Virus record (IMG/VR): IMGVR_UViG_3300022751_000016
Span: 62,001 to 126,000 of that record
Strand: one strand, 5' to 3'
DNA from: a virus
Length of the DNA stretch: 64,000 nucleotides
The notes beneath the pieces were generated by a model. That model searched no databases and was not told where the DNA came from. It was given only the letters and a program-made list of their open reading frames with translations. Made by a program: the position numbers and the translations under genes. Shown one piece after another: positions 32,935 through 40,253 of this stretch; the stretch's first letter is position 1; every line of letters starts with the position of its first letter.

Positions 32935-33978
32935 ATGGAAATAACAAACCAACAAAAACAAGTATTACTAAGCGGTCTTTTAGGAGATGGAAGTATTAAA
33001 AGGTCACATGTGTCTTACAACTGTATGTATGAAGAATATATGCAATTTAAAAGAAGTTTACTAGGAAATTTAGCCAAATCAGAGGTTATTGAATCGGATA
33101 ATTTAGGTTACAAAAAAGGTTCTAAAATTTACACTTTTTCTGGTAAATTTAATTCATATGCAGATTCTCTAGTTAATAAAGATTTATCTGAAATGATTCA
33201 AGACTTAGATGAATTGGGACTGGCTCTCTGGGTTATGGATGATGGCTCACTTCACAAGAAGAATTATTTCTACAATATCAACACACATTCGTTTCCAAAA
33301 GAAGTTCAGGAAAAAGTATTAATTCCCGCCTTAAATAAATTTGGAATATATCCTAAAACAATGGTTGAAAATAAACCTGATGGAAGACAGTTTCATTATT
33401 TGTATATTTCAAAATGGAATGGTGCAATGATTATTTCTCGAATACTTAGAAACTATGCTGTAAATTGTTATAAATACAAACTCATACCTAAAGAAATTGA
33501 AGACGCTTACTTTAAACTAGATTTAGAAGTTTTCAATGCACTACCAACAGAGTATGCAAAAACAAGTTATTTATTAAAACAGAACGGAGTTCGACAAATG
33601 AGTGATTTACTAATGAATAATACAAAAGGTAAAGAGTACACTTACGAAGAATTAGACGAGTTATGGAATAAAACTTTTCCAAAAACAGATTGTGTCTTTT
33701 CTATATATGATTTTAAGAAAACAAAAGAAGGTGAGGATGAAAATGTCTTAATACCACAAGTTAATTTTTTAGATGAAAATCCTATTGTTAAGGGGTCTTT
33801 TAAATTGTCTTTTAACACTTGGAAATATGGTGAAACTTTTTATTCTATCGAGGGAAGGTCACTTACTTGGAAAACGCTTCTAGATATTATAGATAAACAT
33901 GGAGATGGACATCACATATTTTTAGAATTAATTGAAATTAAGAATAACAACGAAGTGTTTGTATTTTTAGGCAGTTAG
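32935..33978 (+). CDS. LAGLIDADG homing endonuclease
   Basis: A 347-residue protein with two LAGLIDADG motifs, LLSGLLGDGSI (about residues 11-21) and LALWVMDDGSL (about residues 95-105), supplying catalytic acidic residues. Residues 1-200 cover the nuclease core; the last 130 residues form an extra domain of unknown family. It is free-standing between polymerase and terminator and is not inside an intein or a clear intron. It probably cuts a site in related phages lacking it, perhaps at the polymerase gene. Confidence 0.88.
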   Translation: MEITNQQKQVLLSGLLGDGSIKRSHVSYNCMYEEYMQFKRSLLGNLAKSEVIESDNLGYKKGSKIYTFSGKFNSYADSLVNKDLSEMIQDLDELGLALWVMDDGSLHKKNYFYNINTHSFPKEVQEKVLIPALNKFGIYPKTMVENKPDGRQFHYLYISKWNGAMIISRILRNYAVNCYKYKLIPKEIEDAYFKLDLEVFNALPTEYAKTSYLLKQNGVRQMSDLLMNNTKGKEYTYEELDELWNKTFPKTDCVFSIYDFKKTKEGEDENVLIPQVNFLDENPIVKGSFKLSFNTWKYGETFYSIEGRSLTWKTLLDIIDKHGDGHHIFLELIEIKNNNEVFVFLGS

Positions 33979-33987
33979 TATAAAGAG

Positions 33988-34009
33988 TCCTCTTAACCGA
34001 GGATTTTTT
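33988..34009 (+). terminator. Rho-independent terminator
   Basis: TCCTC at 33988-33992 pairs with GAGGA at 33999-34003 across a six-base loop, followed by six T. It lies nine bases after the LAGLIDADG stop and before a new promoter. Confidence 0.78.
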
Positions 34010-34033
34010 ATTTTTAAAATAATCACCCAATTC

Positions 34034-34065
34034 TTTGTTTATATCATATGTATTGCTTATCTTTG
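34034..34065 (+). promoter_or_regulatory. Bacteroidota-type promoter
   Basis: The -7 element TATCTTTG lies at 34058-34065 with TTTG at 34034-34037, 20 bases upstream. It begins a long operon of small genes starting at 34110. The leader contains a short hairpin, CAGTG-taaat-CACTG. Confidence 0.75.
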
Positions 34066-34109
34066 CAGTGTAAATCACTGTTTTTTAACCCTTTTACCGC
34101 GAAATTAAT

Positions 34110-34337
34110 ATGGAAAGACTATTTAGAACCGTTAAAATATCAGAAAGACTGCCTGACATGGGTAAACGAGTTATGTTTTTAGATGAGGGCTATAAAAATG
34201 AGATAATGCACGATTATCATCCTCACGAAAAAATAGAAATAAAGAAAAATAAATTTATACAAATGTTGGATTGTCATTTTGTAACAGAGTATTTAAAAAA
34301 TAATTATACTCATTGGCTTGAAGAAATTGAACAATAA
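34110..34337 (+). CDS. DUF551-like small protein
   Basis: A 75-residue protein. The start KISERLPDMGKRVMFLD and a C-terminal THWLEEIEQ fit the DUF551 pattern (SERLPxxGxxVLxxx ... xTHWxxLP), a small phage domain of unknown function. Two other genes (35470-35895 and 42691-43014) share this layout. It begins the operon after the promoter at 34058. Confidence 0.7.
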   Translation: MERLFRTVKISERLPDMGKRVMFLDEGYKNEIMHDYHPHEKIEIKKNKFIQMLDCHFVTEYLKNNYTHWLEEIEQ

Positions 34338-34341
34338 AAAT

Positions 34342-34683
34342 ATGAAAATAGAATTAAATCAAGAAGTAATAGTAGTAGGTATCGGAAATAATGCCAGATA
34401 TAAAACACCAATCCACGAAGGTAAAGTTAGTAAAATAGGAAGGAAATGGTTTGAGGTAGATACATTTGACAGAGAGAAATTCTCTTTGGAAGATGGAAGA
34501 AGTGATGGTAAAGGTTATATGCCTGAGTGGCAAGTTTTTAATTCCTTAGATGATTACAATGAATACTTAAATAAACCTAAACTAATTAATGAAATTACCA
34601 GAGATTTGAATAAGTTACTGAATTACAAACAGTTAGTTGAAGTTCAATTATTGATTAAATCTTTTAATGCGGAAAATAAATAA
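34342..34683 (+). CDS. Hypothetical phage protein
   Basis: The ATG at 34342 gives 113 residues; a TTG at 34318 in frame lies in the previous gene and is rejected. The first part is a small beta barrel-like section (GKVSKIGRKWFEVD). The C-terminal helical part has LLNYKQLVEVQLLIKSF. Such small proteins occur in several phage genomes. Function unknown. Confidence 0.72.
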   Translation: MKIELNQEVIVVGIGNNARYKTPIHEGKVSKIGRKWFEVDTFDREKFSLEDGRSDGKGYMPEWQVFNSLDDYNEYLNKPKLINEITRDLNKLLNYKQLVEVQLLIKSFNAENK

Positions 34684-34688
34684 TAATT

Positions 34689-34919
34689 ATGACAGGAATT
34701 CAATGCCACCAAGGACACGTATTTAGTATGATTTCAGATGATTATATTGATGCAGAATGGAAATTACAAGAGTGTTATTATATGTCTCAGGAATGTGAGG
34801 TAGTTAAAGATGAGTTTTTATCTTTTTCTCCGGCTAGCGAAACTAAAGATTGTAGTCACTGTTCTATATTAGAACATAAGTTTGAAGAATTAATAGAAGA
34901 AATTAAAGGAGAATTATGA
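34689..34919 (+). CDS. Small Cys-rich protein
   Basis: A 76-residue acidic protein with Cys-His near the start (IQCHQGH), two further Cys in the middle and CSHCSILEHKFEEL near the end, so it may bind zinc. It overlaps the next gene by four bases (ATGA). No family recognised. Confidence 0.7.
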   Translation: MTGIQCHQGHVFSMISDDYIDAEWKLQECYYMSQECEVVKDEFLSFSPASETKDCSHCSILEHKFEELIEEIKGEL

Positions 34920-35332
34920 AAGAATTAGAAAACAAAATCAGAGAAGTTTTACCTCACTTGCAAGTTATAGAAAAAGGACAACTGTTCCATTCCAAGTACT
35001 ATGGTAATATAACAGCCACTAAAGTAACATATCATGGAGGAGAAGCTTATTCTATTTATGGTTTTTGTGAAGAAGGATTGCCGAGAGATTGCTACTATCC
35101 TAAAGAGTTAGAATTAGTTGGAAAACCTATTATGTTAAATGATGTCTTACTATGGCATTCAACTAACGGAAGAGATTTATATTCTCATTTTGAAGTGAAT
35201 ATGGGACAAGGTGTATTTAGAATTTATGATTCAGAAGAGAGTTATTCAATTATTTGGGATTTATCTTATCTTTTTCTAGCCGACCAAAGTGAAGAACTTA
35301 TTGAATTTTTAAATGATATAGATTATGAATGA
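34916..35332 (+). CDS. Hypothetical phage protein
   Basis: A 138-residue protein with mixed alpha/beta pattern. It includes SIYGFCEEGLPRDCYYPKEL and VLLWHSTNGRDLYSHFEVN (shorter parts: LPRDCYYPKEL, VLLWHST). The second part resembles small phage proteins seen in Bacteroidota elements. It overlaps the next short ORF by eight bases. Confidence 0.73.
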   Translation: MKELENKIREVLPHLQVIEKGQLFHSKYYGNITATKVTYHGGEAYSIYGFCEEGLPRDCYYPKELELVGKPIMLNDVLLWHSTNGRDLYSHFEVNMGQGVFRIYDSEESYSIIWDLSYLFLADQSEELIEFLNDIDYE

Positions 35333-35477
35333 TAATTTAGAAGACTTTCAAGGATATATAGACTTAGACTTGATAACAGAAGAACGCTGGAGAATATGGG
35401 CAGAAATTTGCAAACATATTCCTAAAGGAACAGAACAATCAGATTTAATACATAAAATAATATTTGAAAATGACTAA
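35325..35477 (+). CDS. Short hypothetical protein
   Basis: A 50-residue acidic helical ORF (LITEERWRIWAEICKHIPKG). It overlaps the preceding and the following genes by eight bases each, matching the layout of neighbouring genes, which supports it. No function known. Confidence 0.62.
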   Translation: MNDNLEDFQGYIDLDLITEERWRIWAEICKHIPKGTEQSDLIHKIIFEND

Positions 35478-35895
35478 AGAAGAAAGAATAAAATCAGAAT
35501 GGGATAAATTTGGTATTTCAGAAAACATAGATGTTGATGGATGGGCGGATATGTATGTAGTTGCAGGCATAAATACTTTATCTGATAGATTTCATTATAA
35601 GGAGTATTCAGAACATAGTAATAATTTTGAAACTATTTTGTGTAGACCAAAATCTATTTCAGGAATAGAAAACAACAACGGCTGGATTAAAATTGAAAGT
35701 GAAGAGGATTTACCTAAACAAGATATTCGATGCGAATTTATAAAGGATAATGGTAAGCAATTATACGGCAGATTTGAAAATAGAATGGGTGGTTTGTTTA
35801 TAGATGAAAGTAGAAGATTTGAAAGTCCTGAATACCGTACAGAATCAGTAACCCACTACCAACCAATTGAAAAGTTACCATCTCCATTACACTAA
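35470..35895 (+). CDS. DUF551-like domain protein
   Basis: The ATG at 35470 gives 141 residues; a TTG at 35464 is less likely. The C-terminal part, NGWIKIESEEDLPKQDIRC to VTHYQPIEKLP, fits the DUF551 layout. The first half has SEWDKFGISENIDVDGWADM. Role unknown. One of three proteins of this layout here. Confidence 0.7.
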   Translation: MTKEERIKSEWDKFGISENIDVDGWADMYVVAGINTLSDRFHYKEYSEHSNNFETILCRPKSISGIENNNGWIKIESEEDLPKQDIRCEFIKDNGKQLYGRFENRMGGLFIDESRRFESPEYRTESVTHYQPIEKLPSPLH

Positions 35896-35900
35896 AACTT

Positions 35901-36047
35901 ATGAATAATGAAACTAAAAAGATAGCTATTAAATTTGCAAATTGGCTAAGAGAAGTTGACGTTCACGAAAGAGCTGAAGAATGGTTTGGATTTTCCGATG
36001 AAGATATGTTTGAATACTTTTTAAAAAACGTAAACTATGACAACTAA
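35901..36047 (+). CDS. Short hypothetical protein
   Basis: A 48-residue acidic helical ORF (KFANWLREVDVHERAEEWFG). It starts five bases after the preceding stop and overlaps the next start by 11 bases. A similar short EWF motif occurs in other small phage proteins. Function unknown. Confidence 0.62.
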   Translation: MNNETKKIAIKFANWLREVDVHERAEEWFGFSDEDMFEYFLKNVNYDN

Positions 36048-36252
36048 CATCACATATTTAGACACACCTCTAGTAGTAGACTATTATTTAGAGGGAACTT
36101 ATAGAGCAGCAACTTATTTAAATCCAGAGGAAGTGCCAGAAATTATCATCCGTACAATTTGTGCTGAAGATAGTAGTGTGGATTTGCAGAATATTTTAGA
36201 TTGGTTGGATATAGAGAGAATAATAGAAATGATTGAAGAGAAAGAGTTATGA
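36037..36252 (+). CDS. Hypothetical acidic small protein
   Basis: A 71-residue protein. The first 35 residues are beta-like (TPLVVDYYLEGTYRAATYL) and the rest acidic and helical. It overlaps the next membrane-protein gene by four bases (ATGA). No family recognised. Confidence 0.7.
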   Translation: MTTNITYLDTPLVVDYYLEGTYRAATYLNPEEVPEIIIRTICAEDSSVDLQNILDWLDIERIIEMIEEKEL

Positions 36253-36416
36253 CAACAGAATTAGAGAAATTAGAGATAATGAGAGACGTATTAGTTATTT
36301 TTTCTACGATACTTATTACAGCTTGCCTTATAATGGGAATTTCCTTAATATTTATAACACATAAAATAAGTAACACGTATAAAGAAAATCTAACACATGA
36401 AAAAATTAATCTATAA
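36249..36416 (+). CDS. Small membrane protein
   Basis: A 55-residue ORF with an acidic N-terminal helix (TTELEKLEIMRD), one long hydrophobic segment (about residues 14-37) and a basic tail. It overlaps the upstream gene by four bases and the downstream one by 20. Single-pass membrane protein likely. Confidence 0.65.
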   Translation: MTTELEKLEIMRDVLVIFSTILITACLIMGISLIFITHKISNTYKENLTHEKINL

Positions 36417-36783
36417 TTCAGTGAAATGTTTATCTTGTGGAGAAACTTTAGTTAGTTATCACGTACATGATTATAAAGTTTGTGGCTGTGAGAATGAAGC
36501 TATGGTAGATGGTGGGAACAGTTACGGTAGATATGGAGGTAAGAATTTAGATTTAGTAGAAACTAATTACTTATATGATGACGCTCCTTTTGAAGTTATA
36601 AGAGAACATATCTTTAGGGGAAGTCGGGGCAAAGATGGTAAACAACCGTTAAAATATATTAAACTTAGTGAAATTGATGAGGATTATTTACAAGCTCTTA
36701 TTGAGTATGAAGAACTTTATCGTCCTAGGAACCCACAATTAACTTATTACAGGCAAGAACAGAAATATAGAATTAAATTATGA
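36397..36783 (+). CDS. Zinc-binding phage protein (DUF7695-like)
   Basis: A 128-residue protein. The first 50 residues carry VKCLSCGETL, YHVHDYKVCGCENEAMVDGG and thus several Cys and His, as in the DUF7695 family of phage zinc-binding proteins. The rest is alpha/beta and basic. Zinc binding is inferred. It overlaps the next gene by four bases. Confidence 0.78.
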   Translation: MKKLIYNSVKCLSCGETLVSYHVHDYKVCGCENEAMVDGGNSYGRYGGKNLDLVETNYLYDDAPFEVIREHIFRGSRGKDGKQPLKYIKLSEIDEDYLQALIEYEELYRPRNPQLTYYRQEQKYRIKL

Positions 36784-36998
36784 CAGCTATTATAACTCCT
36801 AAATTTAGTGTGTTCTACGATATAAGTAAAGAAGATAAATTTTTTGCCAATAGTAAGTGGGTATTTGATTTTCCTAAAAGTTGTTTTGGTCGAAATTTTG
36901 ATTCTTATTTATTAGCTTTTGGCGCGGAAAATATTAGAGATATAAATGATATAATAGACTATTTAGAAATGCATAATGTAAAAAGAATTTATGAATAA
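36780..36998 (+). CDS. Hypothetical small protein
   Basis: A 72-residue protein with aromatic and hydrophobic residues in short beta-like segments, and a Phe-rich centre (WVFDFPKSCFGRNFDSYLL). It overlaps both neighbours. No recognised family. Confidence 0.68.
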   Translation: MTAIITPKFSVFYDISKEDKFFANSKWVFDFPKSCFGRNFDSYLLAFGAENIRDINDIIDYLEMHNVKRIYE

Positions 36999-37332
36999 AT
37001 ACTGTGAAGATTGTAAAAATAAGGCAGTAATGCATGCATTTTCATCAGGTTGGTGTGAGATATGTAGTGTTGAAGTTACTACTGGACACATTCCTGTGGA
37101 TAAGATTTGTTTAAACTGTGCCACAAGAGAAGATAAGTGTGAAAGTTGCGGAAAAGAAATGAAAACAGAAAAAGAAAGTTTAGATATTCCCGACATAAGA
37201 AATAAACTAACTCCTATAACTAATATGATTGAATTATTTGAGAGAGGTGAGTACACTTATATTAAAAATAAAGGTTTAGATGAAGTTAAAAAGAGTATTA
37301 ATTATTTAGCGCAAAGAGATGTCTATAAATAA
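36991..37332 (+). CDS. Cys-rich zinc-finger-like protein
   Basis: A 113-residue protein. The first 55 residues carry four Cys pairs: CEDC, CEIC, CLNC and CESC. Their spacing suggests two zinc sites. The C-terminal half is helical (IRNKLTPITNMIELFERGEY). It lies directly before the primase-like gene and might be a nucleic acid-binding partner, which is inferred from position only. Confidence 0.73.
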   Translation: MNKYCEDCKNKAVMHAFSSGWCEICSVEVTTGHIPVDKICLNCATREDKCESCGKEMKTEKESLDIPDIRNKLTPITNMIELFERGEYTYIKNKGLDEVKKSINYLAQRDVYK

Positions 37333-37336
37333 TTAT

Positions 37337-38245
37337 ATGGATTTACAATTTCAGTGGTATTCTAACGGGATAAAGACAATTCGTTCATCTGGAATGATAT
37401 CTCTTAGACAACTGATTAATGCAATTATATCGCCTAAACCTGAAATGATTGAGGCTTTTGGATTAATTAAAGAAGCTGGTTTGTCAGGTAATAAAGAGGA
37501 AAAAGACCGCCTGAAATCAGAAAAACTGTTCTTTACCACTCCTTCTGCAATATTTGACCCTATAAGAAATTATGACTCAGTGAAGGAGTTTCTTCCAATA
37601 GGCGTGTATGAATATGACGATATAGAGTATTGCGAAGAGCTTAGAGATTATATATTTGAAAAGAGAAAAGACTGTATTTTTGCTTTTTGTTCGCCGTCTT
37701 TCACTGGATGTAAATTCATTTTTTTATTTGGAGAAACTCCAACTAGTATAGCACATTATAAATCTTTATGGTTTGGAATAGCTCACGATTTAGATAAGTT
37801 TATCAATTTAGATTTAAGTAATGAACGGTGTACTCAACCTTTGTACAACAGCTACGACCCTAATGCAAAATTCAGAGCAGACGCTGTACCTGCCGAAATT
37901 AGAAGAGGCTATAAAGAAAACTCTTTTGTCCCTTTTGTTGGTGAAATTGAAATTCCAGAAGAAGTAAGTGAAGAAGATAAAGAACAATGTTTTAAACTAA
38001 TTTCTCATCTTATAGACAGGGTAGTAGACCAAGGGCACAATCAGGTAATTAGTAGTTCATTTCTGTCTGCTGGGCTATGTGCATTCTACGGAATAGAAGT
38101 GGATGATATGTGGAATTTACTTGAAGAAAGGATTAGAGAAAATAGTTATCTAGCAAAAGGAACTGATGGGTATTTAACTAGTGCTAAGACAATGTTTAAT
38201 AAGGGATTAAATTTTCCAAAAGAACTAAATAAAGATGGAAAGTAA
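37337..38245 (+). CDS. BT4734/VirE-N type primase-like protein
   Basis: About 302 residues from the ATG at 37337 (an ATG at 37319 would add six). The start has FQWYSNGI and SGMISLRQLINAI, then AFCSPSFTGCKFIFLF and KSLWFGIAHDLDKF, with NERCTQPLYNSYDPNAKF. These fit the BT4734-like N-terminal domain found in Bacteroidota mobile elements, thought to be a primase. Normally a helicase domain follows; here the protein ends after a short helical tail. It may prime replication with the DnaB-like helicase. Confidence 0.78.
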   Translation: MDLQFQWYSNGIKTIRSSGMISLRQLINAIISPKPEMIEAFGLIKEAGLSGNKEEKDRLKSEKLFFTTPSAIFDPIRNYDSVKEFLPIGVYEYDDIEYCEELRDYIFEKRKDCIFAFCSPSFTGCKFIFLFGETPTSIAHYKSLWFGIAHDLDKFINLDLSNERCTQPLYNSYDPNAKFRADAVPAEIRRGYKENSFVPFVGEIEIPEEVSEEDKEQCFKLISHLIDRVVDQGHNQVISSSFLSAGLCAFYGIEVDDMWNLLEERIRENSYLAKGTDGYLTSAKTMFNKGLNFPKELNKDGK

Positions 38246-38399
38246 AGAACAAAAATTAGTTAGCTTGTTACAACCTAAAGACTATAAGAGCAAAATAAAA
38301 TTATATTGCTTAGATAGTAAATTTAATGTGCAAAAGTTTGGCAGTTTAATTATAAAACCTTATATTTGTCAGGTAGAAATTAAAGAGAAACAATTATGA
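38235..38399 (+). CDS. Short hypothetical protein
   Basis: A 54-residue basic ORF starting within the end of the primase-like gene and ending in an ATGA overlap with the next. Two Cys and alternating hydrophobic residues (KLYCLDSKFNVQKFGSLII) suggest a small beta fold. Context supports translation. Confidence 0.62.
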   Translation: MESKEQKLVSLLQPKDYKSKIKLYCLDSKFNVQKFGSLIIKPYICQVEIKEKQL

Positions 38400-38602
38400 C
38401 AAATTACGATATTACAATAGGGTATAAAGCAGTTATAACTGTAAATATCAATGCAAATTCAGAACAGGAAGCTAAAGAAAAAGCAATTAATGAATTCGTT
38501 AAAAATAGAAATAAAATGATTAGTGGTAAGTTAGTATTACAAGATGATACTTATCAAGTTAGTGGTGTTCTCAATATGGACGAAACATGGAAAATGTTAT
38601 GA
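38396..38602 (+). CDS. Hypothetical small protein
   Basis: A 68-residue protein. YKAVITVNINANSEQEAKEK gives a beta-strand followed by a helix, a layout seen in small phage proteins of unknown function. It overlaps the next gene by 16 bases. Confidence 0.68.
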   Translation: MTNYDITIGYKAVITVNINANSEQEAKEKAINEFVKNRNKMISGKLVLQDDTYQVSGVLNMDETWKML

Positions 38603-38772
38603 AATACAGTTTATTTGCAATAGAAAAGAAGTTTGAAACAGCTTATAGTGTTATTGGAACATACCTTACTGAGAGTTGCTTTGAATACTTAGGCACGTTT
38701 GATACTTTAGAAGACGCACAAAAAGACCAAAAGGAATATGATATTGAAACATTAATTTTACCGAGTTATTAA
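38587..38772 (+). CDS. Hypothetical small protein
   Basis: A 61-residue acidic protein with aromatic residues throughout. The segment FDTLEDAQKDQKEYD is a short helix. No recognised family. It lies two bases before the next gene. Confidence 0.68.
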   Translation: MENVMKYSLFAIEKKFETAYSVIGTYLTESCFEYLGTFDTLEDAQKDQKEYDIETLILPSY

Positions 38773-38774
38773 TT

Positions 38775-39041
38775 ATGAGAGTATACGAAATAAAAGAAAG
38801 TGGAGAAACAACTCACGTAGCTTTTGATGGCACTAAGAAGGAGTGTAAAGATTGGTATGTAAGTGAAACAGATTGTGATGTAAATGAAATTGATTCTATT
38901 ACTGTTTTGCCGCGAAAAAAGTGGAAAGAAATAACTGTTAAATTTGAAGAGTGGGGAATAGAACCTTTCACTACAACAATAGAAGAACTGATGGTAGGAT
39001 GTAAGAATAATGAAATAATTTGTAGCACTTTATTTTTATGA
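38775..39041 (+). CDS. Hypothetical small protein
   Basis: An 88-residue acidic protein. It has beta-like segments (MRVYEIKESGETTHVAF) and a helix near DCDVNEIDSI, with Cys near residues 24, 34, 77 and 84. It overlaps the next start by four bases. Confidence 0.7.
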   Translation: MRVYEIKESGETTHVAFDGTKKECKDWYVSETDCDVNEIDSITVLPRKKWKEITVKFEEWGIEPFTTTIEELMVGCKNNEIICSTLFL

Positions 39042-39649
39042 AAGACAAATATTCAAAACTGTATTGGTTTGTCAAAGATTTAGAATGGATGCGAGTTTAT
39101 TTCTCTCCTTTTAAATTCTTTTTGCCAAAATTATATGTGGGTAAAACTAAGATAGGCGTGCCCTATTTCCTACCTCGTAAATTTATAAAAGCCACTCCTG
39201 AATTAGCGCATAAAGCCGCTTTAGAGTTTATAAAAGAAACAGAGTCTTTTAATGAAAGAAATCCTGATTACAAACGTAGAGTTAGAGACTATCAAGACGT
39301 TTACCAAGAAAAATTAAAATGCTCTTATCCAATACCTCTAAAAATAGGATTTAGTTCTTGTAGTCTCGGCTGGAAGACTAAGTATGACTCGTACAGGCAC
39401 GAATGGAATCCTGTGTGGAGTTTTGTTTGTTTCGGTTATCAAATAGCTTTGATATTCCGTCCTGAACATGATATGCACTATTGGGAATGTTGGCTTGCGT
39501 ATAATCTAGAAACAGATAAATCAAAATCGGCGAAAGAAAGAATAGAAGAAGCAAAAGAGAAATTTCCTTGTCGTTGGAGTTATTATTCAGGAGATGAAAA
39601 GATTACTACGAATTATTGGGATTTAATATTAAAATCAAGCTATAATTAA
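39038..39649 (+). CDS. Hypothetical phage protein, 203 residues
   Basis: A basic protein rich in Trp, Tyr and Phe. The N-terminal part includes WFVKDLEWMRVYFSPFKFFL; the middle has a section that could be a helical core (ELAHKAALEFIKETESF); then SFVCFGYQIALIFRPEHDMH. It may associate with the membrane but has no clear transmembrane helix. No family recognised. Confidence 0.73.
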   Translation: MKDKYSKLYWFVKDLEWMRVYFSPFKFFLPKLYVGKTKIGVPYFLPRKFIKATPELAHKAALEFIKETESFNERNPDYKRRVRDYQDVYQEKLKCSYPIPLKIGFSSCSLGWKTKYDSYRHEWNPVWSFVCFGYQIALIFRPEHDMHYWECWLAYNLETDKSKSAKERIEEAKEKFPCRWSYYSGDEKITTNYWDLILKSSYN

Positions 39650-39796
39650 ATGGACGATAAAGCAATAAAATGGTGGTACACACTGCCAATAAAAGAAAGG
39701 ATTAAATTAGCTGATGAAGAGCATTGGACAACTTTAAAACTAATAACAGAGCATCAAATAAAAATGATTTATTTAGATAAATTTTACGGCTACTAA
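39650..39796 (+). CDS. Short hypothetical protein
   Basis: A 48-residue helical ORF starting at the stop of the previous gene (TAAATG) and ending in a TAATG overlap with the next. It contains WWYTLPIKERIKLADEEHW, a pattern common to short phage ORFs. Function unknown. Confidence 0.62.
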   Translation: MDDKAIKWWYTLPIKERIKLADEEHWTTLKLITEHQIKMIYLDKFYGY

Positions 39797-39948
39797 TGAA
39801 AAAACCAGAAAGATTAATTGAAAAAACAGGTTCTAGTGAAAGTTATTCAGTAGAAAATCCTGATTTTTATGATGAAGATGGGAACTTTAGAAAATATAGA
39901 AATCCTATGAGTCATTTAAAACCTAAAAAGAAAAAACGTAAGAAATGA
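39796..39948 (+). CDS. Short, very basic C-terminal-tail protein
   Basis: A 50-residue ORF ending in a run of Lys and Arg (LKPKKKKRKK), which suggests nucleic acid or membrane-surface binding. The first half is polar with Ser, Tyr and Asp. It overlaps both neighbours in the usual way of this operon. Confidence 0.6.
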   Translation: MKKPERLIEKTGSSESYSVENPDFYDEDGNFRKYRNPMSHLKPKKKKRKK

Positions 39949-40247
39949 AACAAAAATTAGCACAAAAAATGTTAGATGAGAAGTTGGACTTCTTACCTCT
40001 AAAAGAAAGTATAGAATTATATGATTCTGGAGTTAAATTAGAAACTAGATTTAGTTGGGTTGTACGCACAGAAGAATTAGAAAATAACGGCTATGATATG
40101 ACTACAGAAGAGTTGTTAGAGTCTATTGAGGAGCTTTACGGCTTAGATAATGATTACGCTTTAACTATAGGAGACCGTTATGATGAATTTGACGAGTTTA
40201 CTTTAGAACTTTGTCCTGCACCTACGTATATTGACTTAATTAAATAA
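39945..40247 (+). CDS. Hypothetical acidic protein
   Basis: A 100-residue acidic helical protein with SWVVRTEELENNGYDM and TTEELLESIEELYGLDND. The first 30 residues are basic to neutral. Similar proteins without function occur in phages. It precedes the phosphoesterase gene by six bases. Confidence 0.7.
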   Translation: MKQKLAQKMLDEKLDFLPLKESIELYDSGVKLETRFSWVVRTEELENNGYDMTTEELLESIEELYGLDNDYALTIGDRYDEFDEFTLELCPAPTYIDLIK

Positions 40248-40253
40248 AAATAG

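Noticed and set aside
32757-34000. Group I intron or intein carrying the LAGLIDADG gene in the polymerase
   Set aside because: The polymerase is complete through motif C with a normal stop before it, the LAGLIDADG gene has its own start and leader, and no second exon follows. I see no conserved group I core.
36963-37256. 97-residue antisense frame over the Cys-rich gene
   Set aside because: It is the mirror of a well-supported rightward gene with Cys pairs and has no promoter.
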